From Duganella sp. SG902 (GTDB lineage: Bacteria; Pseudomonadota; Gammaproteobacteria; Burkholderiales; Burkholderiaceae_D), in the NCBI RefSeq assembly GCF_013376005.1, contig NZ_JABMJK010000003.1, forward strand, positions 186,001-250,000: a DNA stretch of 64,000 bases. Direction: 5' to 3'. The notes beneath the pieces were generated by a model. It saw only the letters and a list, made by a program, of their open reading frames with translations, did not search any database and was not told where the DNA came from. Shown piece after piece: positions 16,511-26,547 of this stretch (the first letter of the stretch is position 1; each line of letters opens with the position of its first letter). The translations under genes were made by a program, and so were the position numbers.

Positions 16511-18436
16511 ATGACCGAGCAACTCGATACTTCCCGTCGCAGCATCCTCAAATTCCTGTCCGGCGCGCCGCTGCTGCCGCTGGCCGGCGGCAGCGCCGCC
16601 GCCGCCCTGCTGTCCGCCTGTGGCGGCGGCGACAGCGCCACCCCGGCCGCCCAGCTGATGTCCGTGAGCTTCTCCGGCATGGCCGCGCCGTCGCTGGCCG
16701 ACGCGCCGAAGATGGCCACCACCACCGTGGCCTCGGCCATGCAGGCGCTGTACTCGGACGGCAAGACCGTGCCGTACAACCTGGCCTACCAGACCTTCTT
16801 CATCACCGGCGCGCAAGTGCCGAACGGCAACGGCGGCACCATCCTGGCCGGCGGCTACTACGACATCAACAACAAGCCCATCCTCGACAAGACCGATCCG
16901 GGCCAGCGCCAGTTCTTCTCGGACGCGCCGGACGGCACCTCGCTGCTGAAACTGGCCTCGCCCAGCGTGCCCAACATCAAGGGCAACGCCGTGTTCGCGG
17001 TGGTGCAGTTCGAGTACACCACGCGCAACGTCAAGGGCGACTCGGTGTACGGCATGCTGCCGTCGCCGATCGCCGTGCTGACGCTGGACCAGGACAAGAC
17101 CACCGGCGCGCTGACCTTGGTGAAATACCACAACGTCGACACCAGCCCGGCCAACGGCCTGTGGATCACCTGCGGCGCCAGCCGCTCGCCGTGGAACACC
17201 CACCTGTCGAGCGAGGAGTACGAGCCGGACGCGACCACCATCGCCGGCAACACCCAGTTCGCCAACTTCTCGACCAACCTGTACGGCGACGCCACCCGGG
17301 CCAACCCCTACCACTACGGCCACCTGCCGGAGATCACGGTCAACCCGGACGGCACCGGTTCGTGCAAGAAGCACTACTGCCTGGGCCGCATCTCGCACGA
17401 GCTGGTGCAGGTGATGCCGGACGAGCGCACCACCCTGATGGGCGACGACGCCACCAACGGCGGCCTGTTCATGTTCATCGCCGACCAGGCGCGCGACCTG
17501 TCCAGCGGCACCCTGTACGTGGCCAGGTGGAACCAGGTCAGCGCCGACAACGGCGGTTCGGCCACGCTGTCGTGGATCAAGCTGGGCAGCGCCACCTCGG
17601 CCGAGATCAAGGCCCTGGCCGACCAGCTGAAGGCGGCCGACATCATGGACGTGAAGACCGCCGATCCGAACGACGCCACCTACATCAAGATCCCGTTCAG
17701 CGGCAAGTTCAACTGGATCAAGCTCAAGCCGGGCATGGAAAAGGCGGCGGCCTTCCTGGAAACCCACCGTTACGCGGCCCTCAAGGGCGGCAGCCTGGGC
17801 TTCACCAAGATGGAAGGCACCACCGTCAACGCCAAGGACAAGATCGCCTATTCGGCGATCGCGGCGATCGGCTCGGCCATGACCAACGGCTCGGGCGGCA
17901 TCGCGATCAAGGGCCCGAGCGCGGGCGCCGTGTACGCGCTGAACATGAAGGGCGGCCAGGTCGACACCGGCGGCGCGGCCATCAACAGCGAGTGGGTGCC
18001 GGTCGACATGGCCGCCGTGCCGGCGCTGCTGAGCGAAGACCTGAAGAGCGCCGACGCGCTGGGCAACCTGGCCAATCCGGACAAGGTCGCCAATCCGGAC
18101 AACATCAAGTTCTCGGAAAAACTGCGCACCCTGTTCATTGGCGAGGACAGCGGCACCCACGTCAACAACTTCCTGTGGGCCTACAACGTCGACACCAAGG
18201 CGCTGACGCGCATCCTGTCGACGCCGTCGGGCGCCGAGTCGACCGGGCTGCACGCGGTGGACGACATCAACGGCTTCGCCTACATCATGAGCAACTTCCA
18301 GCACCCGGGCGACTGGGAGGCGGCGCTGCACGGCAAGGTGCAGGCCACGCTCGATCCGCTGATCCGCGCCAACTACCGCGACCGTTACGGCGCGGCGGTC
18401 GGCTACATCACCGGCTTCCCGGCGCTGAGCTTCTGA
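16511..18436 (+). CDS. PhoX-family (DUF839) phosphatase-like protein, Tat-exported
   Basis: 641 aa. It begins with a twin-arginine signal (SRRSILKFLSGAPLLPLAGG) ending in a possible lipobox (LLSACGGG). The body has PhoX/DUF839 hallmarks: CGASRSPWNTHLSSEEYEPD, HYGHLPEITVNPDG, LGRISHELVQVMPDERT, MGDDATNGGLFMFIAD, and near the end EDSGTHVNNFLWAYNVD with the SNFQHPGDWE tail. PhoX enzymes are Ca/Fe-dependent periplasmic alkaline phosphatases, but many DUF839 proteins have untested activity, so the family name is safer than phoX. AGGGTAACC precedes the ATG. A strong terminator follows. Confidence 0.85.
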   Translation: MTEQLDTSRRSILKFLSGAPLLPLAGGSAAAALLSACGGGDSATPAAQLMSVSFSGMAAPSLADAPKMATTTVASAMQALYSDGKTVPYNLAYQTFFITGAQVPNGNGGTILAGGYYDINNKPILDKTDPGQRQFFSDAPDGTSLLKLASPSVPNIKGNAVFAVVQFEYTTRNVKGDSVYGMLPSPIAVLTLDQDKTTGALTLVKYHNVDTSPANGLWITCGASRSPWNTHLSSEEYEPDATTIAGNTQFANFSTNLYGDATRANPYHYGHLPEITVNPDGTGSCKKHYCLGRISHELVQVMPDERTTLMGDDATNGGLFMFIADQARDLSSGTLYVARWNQVSADNGGSATLSWIKLGSATSAEIKALADQLKAADIMDVKTADPNDATYIKIPFSGKFNWIKLKPGMEKAAAFLETHRYAALKGGSLGFTKMEGTTVNAKDKIAYSAIAAIGSAMTNGSGGIAIKGPSAGAVYALNMKGGQVDTGGAAINSEWVPVDMAAVPALLSEDLKSADALGNLANPDKVANPDNIKFSEKLRTLFIGEDSGTHVNNFLWAYNVDTKALTRILSTPSGAESTGLHAVDDINGFAYIMSNFQHPGDWEAALHGKVQATLDPLIRANYRDRYGAAVGYITGFPALSF

Positions 18437-18463
18437 AGCGCCTCACTCCTTAGGCAATTCACA

Positions 18464-18499
18464 GCCCGCGAGCGCCCCGGCGCCTCGCGGGCTTTTTTT
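18464..18499 (+). terminator. Intrinsic terminator after the PhoX-family gene
   Basis: Perfect 9-bp stem GCCCGCGAG (18464-18472) / CTCGCGGGC (18484-18492), 11-nt loop, followed by seven T (18493-18499). It begins 27 bp after the TGA. Confidence 0.93.
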
Positions 18500-18508
18500 C
18501 GCGCCCAG

Positions 18509-19297
18509 TCAGGCCATGGTGGGAACGGTGCCGCCTTCGGCGCGGATGGCGGCGCCGTTGATGACGGCGGCGCGTTCGCTGGCCAGGAAGGCCACCACGT
18601 TCGCCACTTCGTGCGGCTTGGCCAGGCGGTGGATCAGCGACGACGGCCGGTTCTCGGCCATGAATTTCCTCTCGGCCTCGGCGTACGACAGGTCGGGGTT
18701 CACCGAGGCGATGAAGCCTTGCAGGCTTTCCGTTTCCGTCGGCCCCGGCAGCACCGAGTTCACGGTCACGCGGCTGCCCCTGGTCAGTTCCGCCAGGCTG
18801 CGCGCGATCGACAGCTGGGTGGCCTTGCTCGCGCTGTAGTGCGCCATCGCCGCCATCGGCGTCAGCGCGACCTCGCTGGAGATGAAGATCACCCGGCCGT
18901 GGCCCCGCTCCAGCATGCCTTTCATGTAGGTGCGCGCCAGCCGCACGCCGCTCCAGACGTTGACCTCGAACATGCGCCGCCACTCCTCGTCCGGGGTGGC
19001 GAAGAAATCGCTCAGCGCGTACGTGCCCATGTTGTTGACCAGGATGTCCACCTCGGGATACCGCGCCGCCGCGCTCCGCTCGCCGCCGGCCACGCTCATG
19101 TCGGCCGCCAGCGGCAGGGCGCGCCCGGCGCCGAAGCGCTGGTTCAGGGCGGCGACCGCCTGCGCGACACCCGCCTCGCCGCGGCCGTTGATGATGACGT
19201 TGGCGCCGTCCTCCAGCAGTTGCACGGCGATGGCGTGGCCGATGCCGGCGGTCGATGCGCTCACCAGCGCGGTTTTTCCTTGCAAGTTCAAATCCAT
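18509..19297 (-). CDS. SDR family oxidoreductase
   Basis: 262 aa. Rossmann motif SASTAGIGHAIA, NNMG in place of the usual NNAG, catalytic Ser in FISSEVAL, YSASK catalytic Tyr/Lys, and a C-terminal INGAAIRAEGGTVPTMA tail typical of FabG-like SDRs. I chose the ATG at 19297 (GAGG 6 nt upstream); the longer frame to 19366 runs into the regulatory region. It is divergent from a LysR regulator, the classic arrangement for a regulated enzyme-regulator pair. Substrate unknown. Confidence 0.88.
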   Translation of the reverse strand: MDLNLQGKTALVSASTAGIGHAIAVQLLEDGANVIINGRGEAGVAQAVAALNQRFGAGRALPLAADMSVAGGERSAAARYPEVDILVNNMGTYALSDFFATPDEEWRRMFEVNVWSGVRLARTYMKGMLERGHGRVIFISSEVALTPMAAMAHYSASKATQLSIARSLAELTRGSRVTVNSVLPGPTETESLQGFIASVNPDLSYAEAERKFMAENRPSSLIHRLAKPHEVANVVAFLASERAAVINGAAIRAEGGTVPTMA

Positions 19298-19356
19298 GAT
19301 GGTCCTCAAAGTGGTTGGTATGGACGCAGTATGCGTCGGCCGAATTACTTTGATAA

Positions 19357-19370
19357 TCCATCGCAATGGA
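19357..19370. promoter_or_regulatory. Small dyad in the SDR/LysR divergent region
   Basis: TCCAT-CGCA-ATGGA, a short inverted repeat 26 bp upstream of the LysR start, inside the AT-richer divergent region. LysR proteins usually bind a dyad in such a position. The match to T-N11-A is only partial, so this is a weak candidate operator. Confidence 0.3.
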
Positions 19371-19396
19371 ATAAGATTTGAGAATTCAATTCATAA

Positions 19397-20296
19397 ATGA
19401 TCAAGATGGACAACCGTAGCGGTGAGATGCTGGTGTTCGCCCGGGTGGTGGAAAGCGGCAGTTTTTCGGCGGCCGGCAAGTTGCTGGACCTGACGCCGTC
19501 GGCGGTCAGCAAGCTGGTGGGCCGGGTCGAGGAGCGGCTGGGGACGCTGCTGCTGCAGCGCTCAACCCGTCAATTGACGCTGACCATGGAAGGCCAGCGC
19601 TTCTACGACAGCTGCGTGCGCATCCTGGACGACATCGAGGAGGCCGAGCAAGGCATCGCCACCGGCAAGGCCGCCGCCCACGGCGCGCTGCGGGTGAATG
19701 TCTCGCTGCCGTTCGGCACCCACCAGTTGCTGCCGCTGATTCCCGAATTCAGCCGGCGCTACCCCGACATCCGCCTCGACCTGTCGCTGACCGACGCCCT
19801 GGCCGATCTGCAGCGCGAGCGGGTGGACGTGGCGATCCGCATGGGCGCGCTGGCCGACGCCAGCTTCCAGGCCCGTCCGCTGGGCACCAGCCGGCTGGCG
19901 GTGGTGGCCGCGCCCGCCTATCTGGAGACGTTGGGCGTGCCGCGCCATCCGGACGAGCTGGCCGCACACCGCTGTTTCAACTTCAACTTCCGGCGCGCGC
20001 GCGACGAGTGGCCGTTCCGGCTCGGCGGGCACACCGTCTACCGGCAAGTCGGCGGCGGCATGCTCACCAACAATGGCGAGACCATGCGCCTGCTCACGCT
20101 GAACGGCCTGGGCATCAGCCGCCTGGCCCTGTTCCATGTCGGCAAGGATCTGGCCGACGGCACGCTGGTCGAGCTGCTGCCCGAGTTCAATCCCGGCGAC
20201 ACGGAAGAGGTCCACGCCATCTTCCGCCAGCAGCGCTACATGCCGCAACGGGTGCGGGTGTTCATCGATTTCCTGGTGGAGAAACTGGCGCCCTAA
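19397..20296 (+). CDS. LysR family transcriptional regulator
   Basis: 299 aa, the normal LTTR length. The N-terminal winged helix-turn-helix contains FSAAGKLLDLTPSAVSKLVGRVEERLG as two short segments, followed by the RSTRQLTLTMEG wing. The C-terminal co-inducer domain has the DLSLTDALADLQRERVDVAIR stretch of CrgA/DsdC-like LTTRs. It is transcribed away from the SDR gene at 18509-19297, which it probably controls. The ATG at 19397 is taken; another in-frame ATG lies 9 bp downstream, and neither has a strong SD. Confidence 0.9.
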   Translation: MIKMDNRSGEMLVFARVVESGSFSAAGKLLDLTPSAVSKLVGRVEERLGTLLLQRSTRQLTLTMEGQRFYDSCVRILDDIEEAEQGIATGKAAAHGALRVNVSLPFGTHQLLPLIPEFSRRYPDIRLDLSLTDALADLQRERVDVAIRMGALADASFQARPLGTSRLAVVAAPAYLETLGVPRHPDELAAHRCFNFNFRRARDEWPFRLGGHTVYRQVGGGMLTNNGETMRLLTLNGLGISRLALFHVGKDLADGTLVELLPEFNPGDTEEVHAIFRQQRYMPQRVRVFIDFLVEKLAP

Positions 20297-20360
20297 CGTG
20301 CGGCGCGCCCGGCCGGTGCGGCGGCATAATGCATCTGCGTCATTCCCCGGGAGAACGATC

Positions 20361-21419
20361 ATGTGGCAACGTGTCTGCGCCCTCATCCTGACCTGCAACC
20401 TCGCCAGCTGCGGCGGCGGCTCGGTGTCCGTCGGCGTGGGCGCGCCGATCCCGCCCGCCACGCCCACGCCGGCCGGCCCCGACACGCTGGCCTCGGGCCT
20501 GAAGGTGCCGTGGTCGATCGCCTTCCACGGCGGCACGCCGCTGGTGAGCGAGCGCGGCACGGCGCGCATCATGGCGGTGGCGGAAAACGGCAACCTGACC
20601 AGCATCGCCACCATCGCCGGCGTGAATGGCAGCGGCGAAGGCGGCCTGCTGGGCATCGCCGTGCGCGACGGCTACCTGTACGCCTACTTCACGGCCGGCG
20701 CGGAGAACCGCATCGCGCGCTATCCGCTGATCGGTTCGGGTACGACCACCCAGCTTGGCGCGGCGCAATTGCTGCTGGGCGGCATCCCGTCCGGCAGCAA
20801 CCATAACGGCGGGCGCATCGCGTTCGGCCCGGACGGCATGCTGTACGCGGCCACCGGCGACGCCGGCGCCAGCAGCCGCTCGCAAGACCTGAACTCGCTG
20901 GCCGGCAAGATCCTGCGCCTGACGCCGGACGGCCGCATCCCGTCCGACAACCCGTTCGCCGGCTCCTATGTCTACAGCTACGGCCACCGCAATGTCCAGG
21001 GCCTGGCCTGGTCCGGCGACGGCGCGCTGTACGCCTCGGAGTTCGGCCAGAACACCTGGGATGAGCTCAACCTCATCAAGGCCGGCGGCAACTACGGCTG
21101 GCCCGAGGTGGAGGGCAAGGCCAACAACCCCAAGTACATCGACCCGCTCCAGCAATGGGCCACCGCCGACGCCAGCCCGAGCGGCATGGCCATCAGCGGC
21201 GGCAATATCTACATCGCCAACCTGCGCGGCGAGCGGCTGCGCAAGGTGCCGCTGTCGGCCACCGCCACCGCCAGCGAGTTCCACGTCAAGGAATACGGCC
21301 GCCTGCGCGACGTGGTGGCCGCGCCCGGCGGCCGGCTCTACGTCCTCACCAACAACACCGACGGCCGCGGCACGCCGCGCGCCGGCGACGACCGCCTCCT
21401 GAACCTGCCGGCGCCGTAG
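20361..21419 (+). CDS. PQQ-dependent sugar dehydrogenase-like lipoprotein
   Basis: 352 aa. A lipoprotein signal (LTCNLASC, Cys at about residue 14) is followed by a Gly/Pro/Thr linker. It then has a six-bladed propeller of the glucose/sorbosone dehydrogenase family: GLKVPWSIAF, GEGGLLGIAV, SNHNGGRIAFGPDGMLYAATGD, SYGHRNVQGLAW, EFGQNTWDELNLI with GGNYGWPEVEG, and a final SPSGMAISGG blade. The NHNGGR and GHRNVQG motifs are the usual PQQ/Ca-binding ones. Likely anchored to the outer membrane and facing the periplasm. GGGAG precedes the ATG at 20361; the frame upstream is shadow of the LysR gene. Confidence 0.87.
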   Translation: MWQRVCALILTCNLASCGGGSVSVGVGAPIPPATPTPAGPDTLASGLKVPWSIAFHGGTPLVSERGTARIMAVAENGNLTSIATIAGVNGSGEGGLLGIAVRDGYLYAYFTAGAENRIARYPLIGSGTTTQLGAAQLLLGGIPSGSNHNGGRIAFGPDGMLYAATGDAGASSRSQDLNSLAGKILRLTPDGRIPSDNPFAGSYVYSYGHRNVQGLAWSGDGALYASEFGQNTWDELNLIKAGGNYGWPEVEGKANNPKYIDPLQQWATADASPSGMAISGGNIYIANLRGERLRKVPLSATATASEFHVKEYGRLRDVVAAPGGRLYVLTNNTDGRGTPRAGDDRLLNLPAP

Positions 21420-21468
21420 CTGGGTCGCGTCGTCCAGATCACTGCGCCGCGCGCTACTCGTGCAGGGC

Positions 21469-21996
21469 TCACGGTTCGAGGCAGCGGTCGGCCCGCTGCC
21501 AGCGCCGGCCGTCGGGAAAGCGCAGCCAGATGGTTTTCCAGGCGTTGCGGGTGCCACAGCCATGACGGTTGCTCAGACCCGATGGCGAGGTCGGCACACC
21601 GTCGCACAGGATTTGTTCGTGGTCCACCCGGGCGTAGGTCGAACGGCCGTGATAAATGCTGCGCAGCTCGGTGCCGTTGGGCAGGAACAGCTGCTTCCAT
21701 TGGTAGCCTTTGGTGAGGTCGCCGCTCGTAGCCGGGGCGGCCAGTGGCGGCGCCGGCCGGGACGGCGCCTGCGCGCCTGGCGCAAGCAGGTCGGCGTCGG
21801 TGAAGGCGGTGTACTCTTCTTCCCCGTCGGCGCCGTCGTCATACCTGGGCGCCGGCGCCGGGGTGGTGGCGATCCAGTGGCGAATGAGCTCGCTCAGGAT
21901 GGCCTCGGATTTGTCGCCGTAGTAGCCTTCGCCGGTGTGGGCGAGGAAGGCGTGGAACACTTTGCTCGGCAGGCCAAAAGGTACGTGGTGGTCCAT
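21469..21996 (-). CDS. Small protein with RHH-like N-terminus and RAMA/DUF4357-like C-terminus
   Basis: 175 aa in three parts. Residues about 3-42 (HVPFGLPSKVFHAFLAHTG, then DKSEAILSELIRHWI) look like a ribbon-helix-helix unit: one strand, a short helix, a Gly turn and a second helix. Residues about 45-95 are an acidic then Pro/Ala-rich linker. Residues about 98-162 carry GTELRSIYHGRSTYARV, ILCDGVPTSPSGLSN and a closing GTRNAWKTIWLRFP. That pattern resembles the RAMA/DUF4357-type domain found on some DNA methylases and restriction-associated proteins. The ATG at 21996 has AGAGGAG 7-8 nt upstream, and the SD itself overlaps the first unit of a phased TCTA array (22008-22197). Autoregulation or centromere-like binding is inferred; no partition ATPase is adjacent. 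Confidence 0.75.
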   Translation of the reverse strand: MDHHVPFGLPSKVFHAFLAHTGEGYYGDKSEAILSELIRHWIATTPAPAPRYDDGADGEEEYTAFTDADLLAPGAQAPSRPAPPLAAPATSGDLTKGYQWKQLFLPNGTELRSIYHGRSTYARVDHEQILCDGVPTSPSGLSNRHGCGTRNAWKTIWLRFPDGRRWQRADRCLEP

Positions 21997-22007
21997 TTTT
22001 TTGCTCC

Positions 22008-22197
22008 TCTAAAACCTCTAAAAGCTCTAGATCGTTCTAAATCACTAGAAAACGCTCTAAATCGCTCTAAAAAAAGTGGCGCCGAGGACATAGTTTGTCT
22101 ATTTCGTCTATTTGCTCTAAAAGTCCTCTATGTTTTAGAGAGAAATCTAGCGAAATAGTTCGAAATCTAGCGAAATAGACGTTTTAGAGCTTTTAGA
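22008..22197. repeat. Phased array of about 18 TCTA/TAGA sites (operator or centromere-like)
   Basis: Tetramers TCTA (or TAGA) recur every 9-11 bp. Block A starts at 22008, 22017, 22026, 22036, 22046 (TAGA), 22056 and 22066. Block B starts at 22098, 22107, 22116, 22127, 22136 (TAGA), 22146, 22156 (TAGT, imperfect), 22166, 22176, 22185 and 22194 (last three TAGA). In block A the ten-base unit read on the minus strand is about TTAGAGCGAT. Block B includes a 16-bp direct repeat (AAATCTAGCGAAATAG at 22143-22158 and 22163-22178). The blocks are separated by about 28 bp containing GGCGCC. The array is very AT-rich against its surroundings and abuts the RHH-like gene. Confidence 0.85.
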
Positions 22198-22434
22198 GGT
22201 GAGGGAAATACACCACCCCTATACACGCCGCGACCGGGGCAGCGACAGCGCTGTCGCGCGCAAGCCTGGCTTTTCAAAAAAATCTTTGTTTTTAGATAGC
22301 AATATTGCCAAAAACGAAGTATTGTTGTGATCGCACATCGCGTTACAGCAGAACGCTGCGCCGTCGCCCGGCACCGCGACGTACAATAAATTCAGGTAAG
22401 TGTTGTGTAAGACAACGGGAATATTTATTGCCTG
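22198..22434. other. Non-coding stretch between the TCTA array and the response regulator promoter
   Basis: No gene is supported here. It contains a perfect 16-bp palindrome GCGACAGCGCTGTCGC (22242-22257), an AT-rich run at 22275-22325, and a short stem GTTGT/ACAAC near 22412-22426. The short open frame starting near 22305 has no SD and no recognisable protein features. Confidence 0.6.
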
Positions 22435-22463
22435 TTGTTAATGGCTTTGGGTCGGACTACAAT
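22435..22463 (+). promoter_or_regulatory. Sigma-70-type promoter of the HD-GYP response regulator
   Basis: -35 TTGTTA (22435-22440), 17-bp spacer, -10 TACAAT (22458-22463). Transcription would begin about 38 bp before the ATG. Both boxes fit the consensus well for a GC-rich genome. Confidence 0.55.
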
Positions 22464-22507
22464 CGGGAAATTCACCTCAGTCGTGTCATTTTGCGGAAGT
22501 TGCTCAT

Positions 22508-24013
22508 ATGTCTTTTTTGTCCTCAGCTGCGCCCAAGTTGGCACCGTGGAAAGTCCTGTTGGTCGACGACGAACCGGACATTCATGACATCACCAAGCTG
22601 ACCCTGAGCCGCTTCCGCCTGGACGGCCGCGCCCTCACCTTCCTGCACGCCTACAGCGGCGCCGAGGCCAAGGACGTGCTGGCGCGCGAGACCGACATCG
22701 CGCTGGTGTTCCTCGACGTGGTGATGGAGAAGGAGGACAGCGGGCTGGAAGTGGCGCGCTGGATGCGCGAAGACCTCAACAACCAGTTCACCCGCATCGT
22801 GCTGCGCACCGGCCAGCCCGGCCAGGCGCCGGAGGAACGCGTGATCGTCAATTACGACATCAACGATTACAAGGAAAAGACCGAGCTCGACCGCACCAAG
22901 CTGTTCACCACCACCTTCGCCGCCCTGCGCGCCTACCGCGACATCATGAAGGTGGAGGAGGCGCACCGCGCGCAGCTCAACTACCGCGAGGGCCTGGAGC
23001 GCGTGATCGCCGCCTCGGCCCACATCTTCCAGCAGCGCAACCTGAAGGACTTCGCCAACGGCCTGCTGCAGCAGGTGGTGGCCTTGCTGCGCCTGGAGCA
23101 CAGCATGCTGCTGCGCCTGCGCGGCGCCACCGCCATCAGCGGCGAGAACGATTACGAGATCCTGGCCCAGATCGGCGACGACGAAGGCTCGCTGCTGACG
23201 CCGCAGGTGATGGCCCAGCTGGACGCCGCCAAGAGCAACAAGATCTCGCGCGTGGAGGGCGACACCTACATCGGCTACTTCCCCAACAACAGCGGCAAGG
23301 CCTCGCTGCTGGTGCTCAAGGGCGTGGAGGAAATCTCCGAGATCGACACCAAGCTGCTGGAAGTGTTCTGCTCCGGCGTCGCCATCGCCTTCGACAACAT
23401 CCTGCTGAACCAGGAAATCACCGACACCCAGGCCGAGCTGATCCTGCGTCTGGGCGACGTGGTGGAGTCGCGCTCCAACGAGGCCGGCAACCACGTGCGC
23501 CGCATGTCGGAGGTGTGCCACCTGCTGGCCCAGGCCGCCGGCCTGCCGGAGGACGAGGTGGCGGTGCTGCGCCACGCGGCGCCGATGCACGACATCGGCA
23601 AGATCGCCACGCCGGACGCGGTGCTGCTCAAGCCGGGCAAGCTCGACGCCGCCGAATGGGAAATCATGAAGCAGCACCCGGCCGTGGGCCTGTCCATCCT
23701 GGACGGCTCGCAGCGCCCCATCCTGAAGGCGGTCGCCGTGATCGCCCACCAGCACCACGAGAAGTACGACGGCAGCGGCTACCCGCAGGGCCTGAAGGGC
23801 GAGGACATCCACCACTACGCCCGCATCGTGGCGGTGGCCGACGTGTTCGACGCCCTGATGCACAAGCGCTGCTACAAGGACGCGTGGCCGATCGAGAAGG
23901 TGGTCGACCACCTGCGCGAGGTGGCCGGCCATCACCTCGACCCGGTCTACGTGGACCTGCTGATCAGGAACATCGACAAGGCGCTGGCCATCAACGAACG
24001 CTTGCCGGATTGA
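22508..24013 (+). CDS. Response regulator with DUF3369 and HD-GYP c-di-GMP phosphodiesterase domain
   Basis: 501 aa. The receiver domain (about 15-140) has LLVDDEPD, the phosphoacceptor Asp in FLDVVM, and the Lys of NDYKEKTE. The middle region (about 175-310) matches DUF3369. The HD-GYP domain (about 315-490) has RRMSEVCHLLA, the metal ligands HAAPMHDIGK, the HHEKYDGSGYPQGLKG signature (the GYP motif) and ADVFDALMHKR. It should hydrolyse cyclic di-GMP when phosphorylated. No cognate kinase is adjacent. GGAAG precedes the ATG and a good promoter lies upstream. Confidence 0.93.
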   Translation: MSFLSSAAPKLAPWKVLLVDDEPDIHDITKLTLSRFRLDGRALTFLHAYSGAEAKDVLARETDIALVFLDVVMEKEDSGLEVARWMREDLNNQFTRIVLRTGQPGQAPEERVIVNYDINDYKEKTELDRTKLFTTTFAALRAYRDIMKVEEAHRAQLNYREGLERVIAASAHIFQQRNLKDFANGLLQQVVALLRLEHSMLLRLRGATAISGENDYEILAQIGDDEGSLLTPQVMAQLDAAKSNKISRVEGDTYIGYFPNNSGKASLLVLKGVEEISEIDTKLLEVFCSGVAIAFDNILLNQEITDTQAELILRLGDVVESRSNEAGNHVRRMSEVCHLLAQAAGLPEDEVAVLRHAAPMHDIGKIATPDAVLLKPGKLDAAEWEIMKQHPAVGLSILDGSQRPILKAVAVIAHQHHEKYDGSGYPQGLKGEDIHHYARIVAVADVFDALMHKRCYKDAWPIEKVVDHLREVAGHHLDPVYVDLLIRNIDKALAINERLPD

Positions 24014-24045
24014 ATAAGCATATTAGCAATTGTTCGTAGGAACTG

Positions 24046-24102
24046 GATTTCCTTGCTCGTAAGATCGTGGTCTGTCTCATCAGACCACGCAAGGAAATCA
24101 CG
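24046..24102 (+). promoter_or_regulatory. Leader RNA that can sequester the receptor gene's SD
   Basis: Two stacked stems. Outer: GATTTCCTTGC (24046-24056) with GCAAGGAAATC (24089-24099), 11 bp, no mismatch. Inner: GTGGTCTG (24067-24074) with CAGACCAC (24081-24088), 8 bp, 6-nt loop. The 3' strand is continuous; the 5' strand has a 10-nt bulge. The SD (AAGGAAA) of the TonB-dependent receptor lies inside the outer stem, 3 nt before the end of pairing. This is a candidate riboregulator; a protein operator is the alternative. Confidence 0.6.
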
Positions 24103-26538
<2,436 letters not shown>

Positions 26539-26547
26539 AGGACCCCC

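Noticed and set aside
22008..22197. CRISPR array
   Set aside because: Repeat units are about 10 bp with no unique spacers and no cas genes nearby.
22305..22601. 98-aa plus-strand ORF before the HD-GYP regulator
   Set aside because: No SD, overlaps the mapped promoter and the start of the regulator gene, composition typical of chance.
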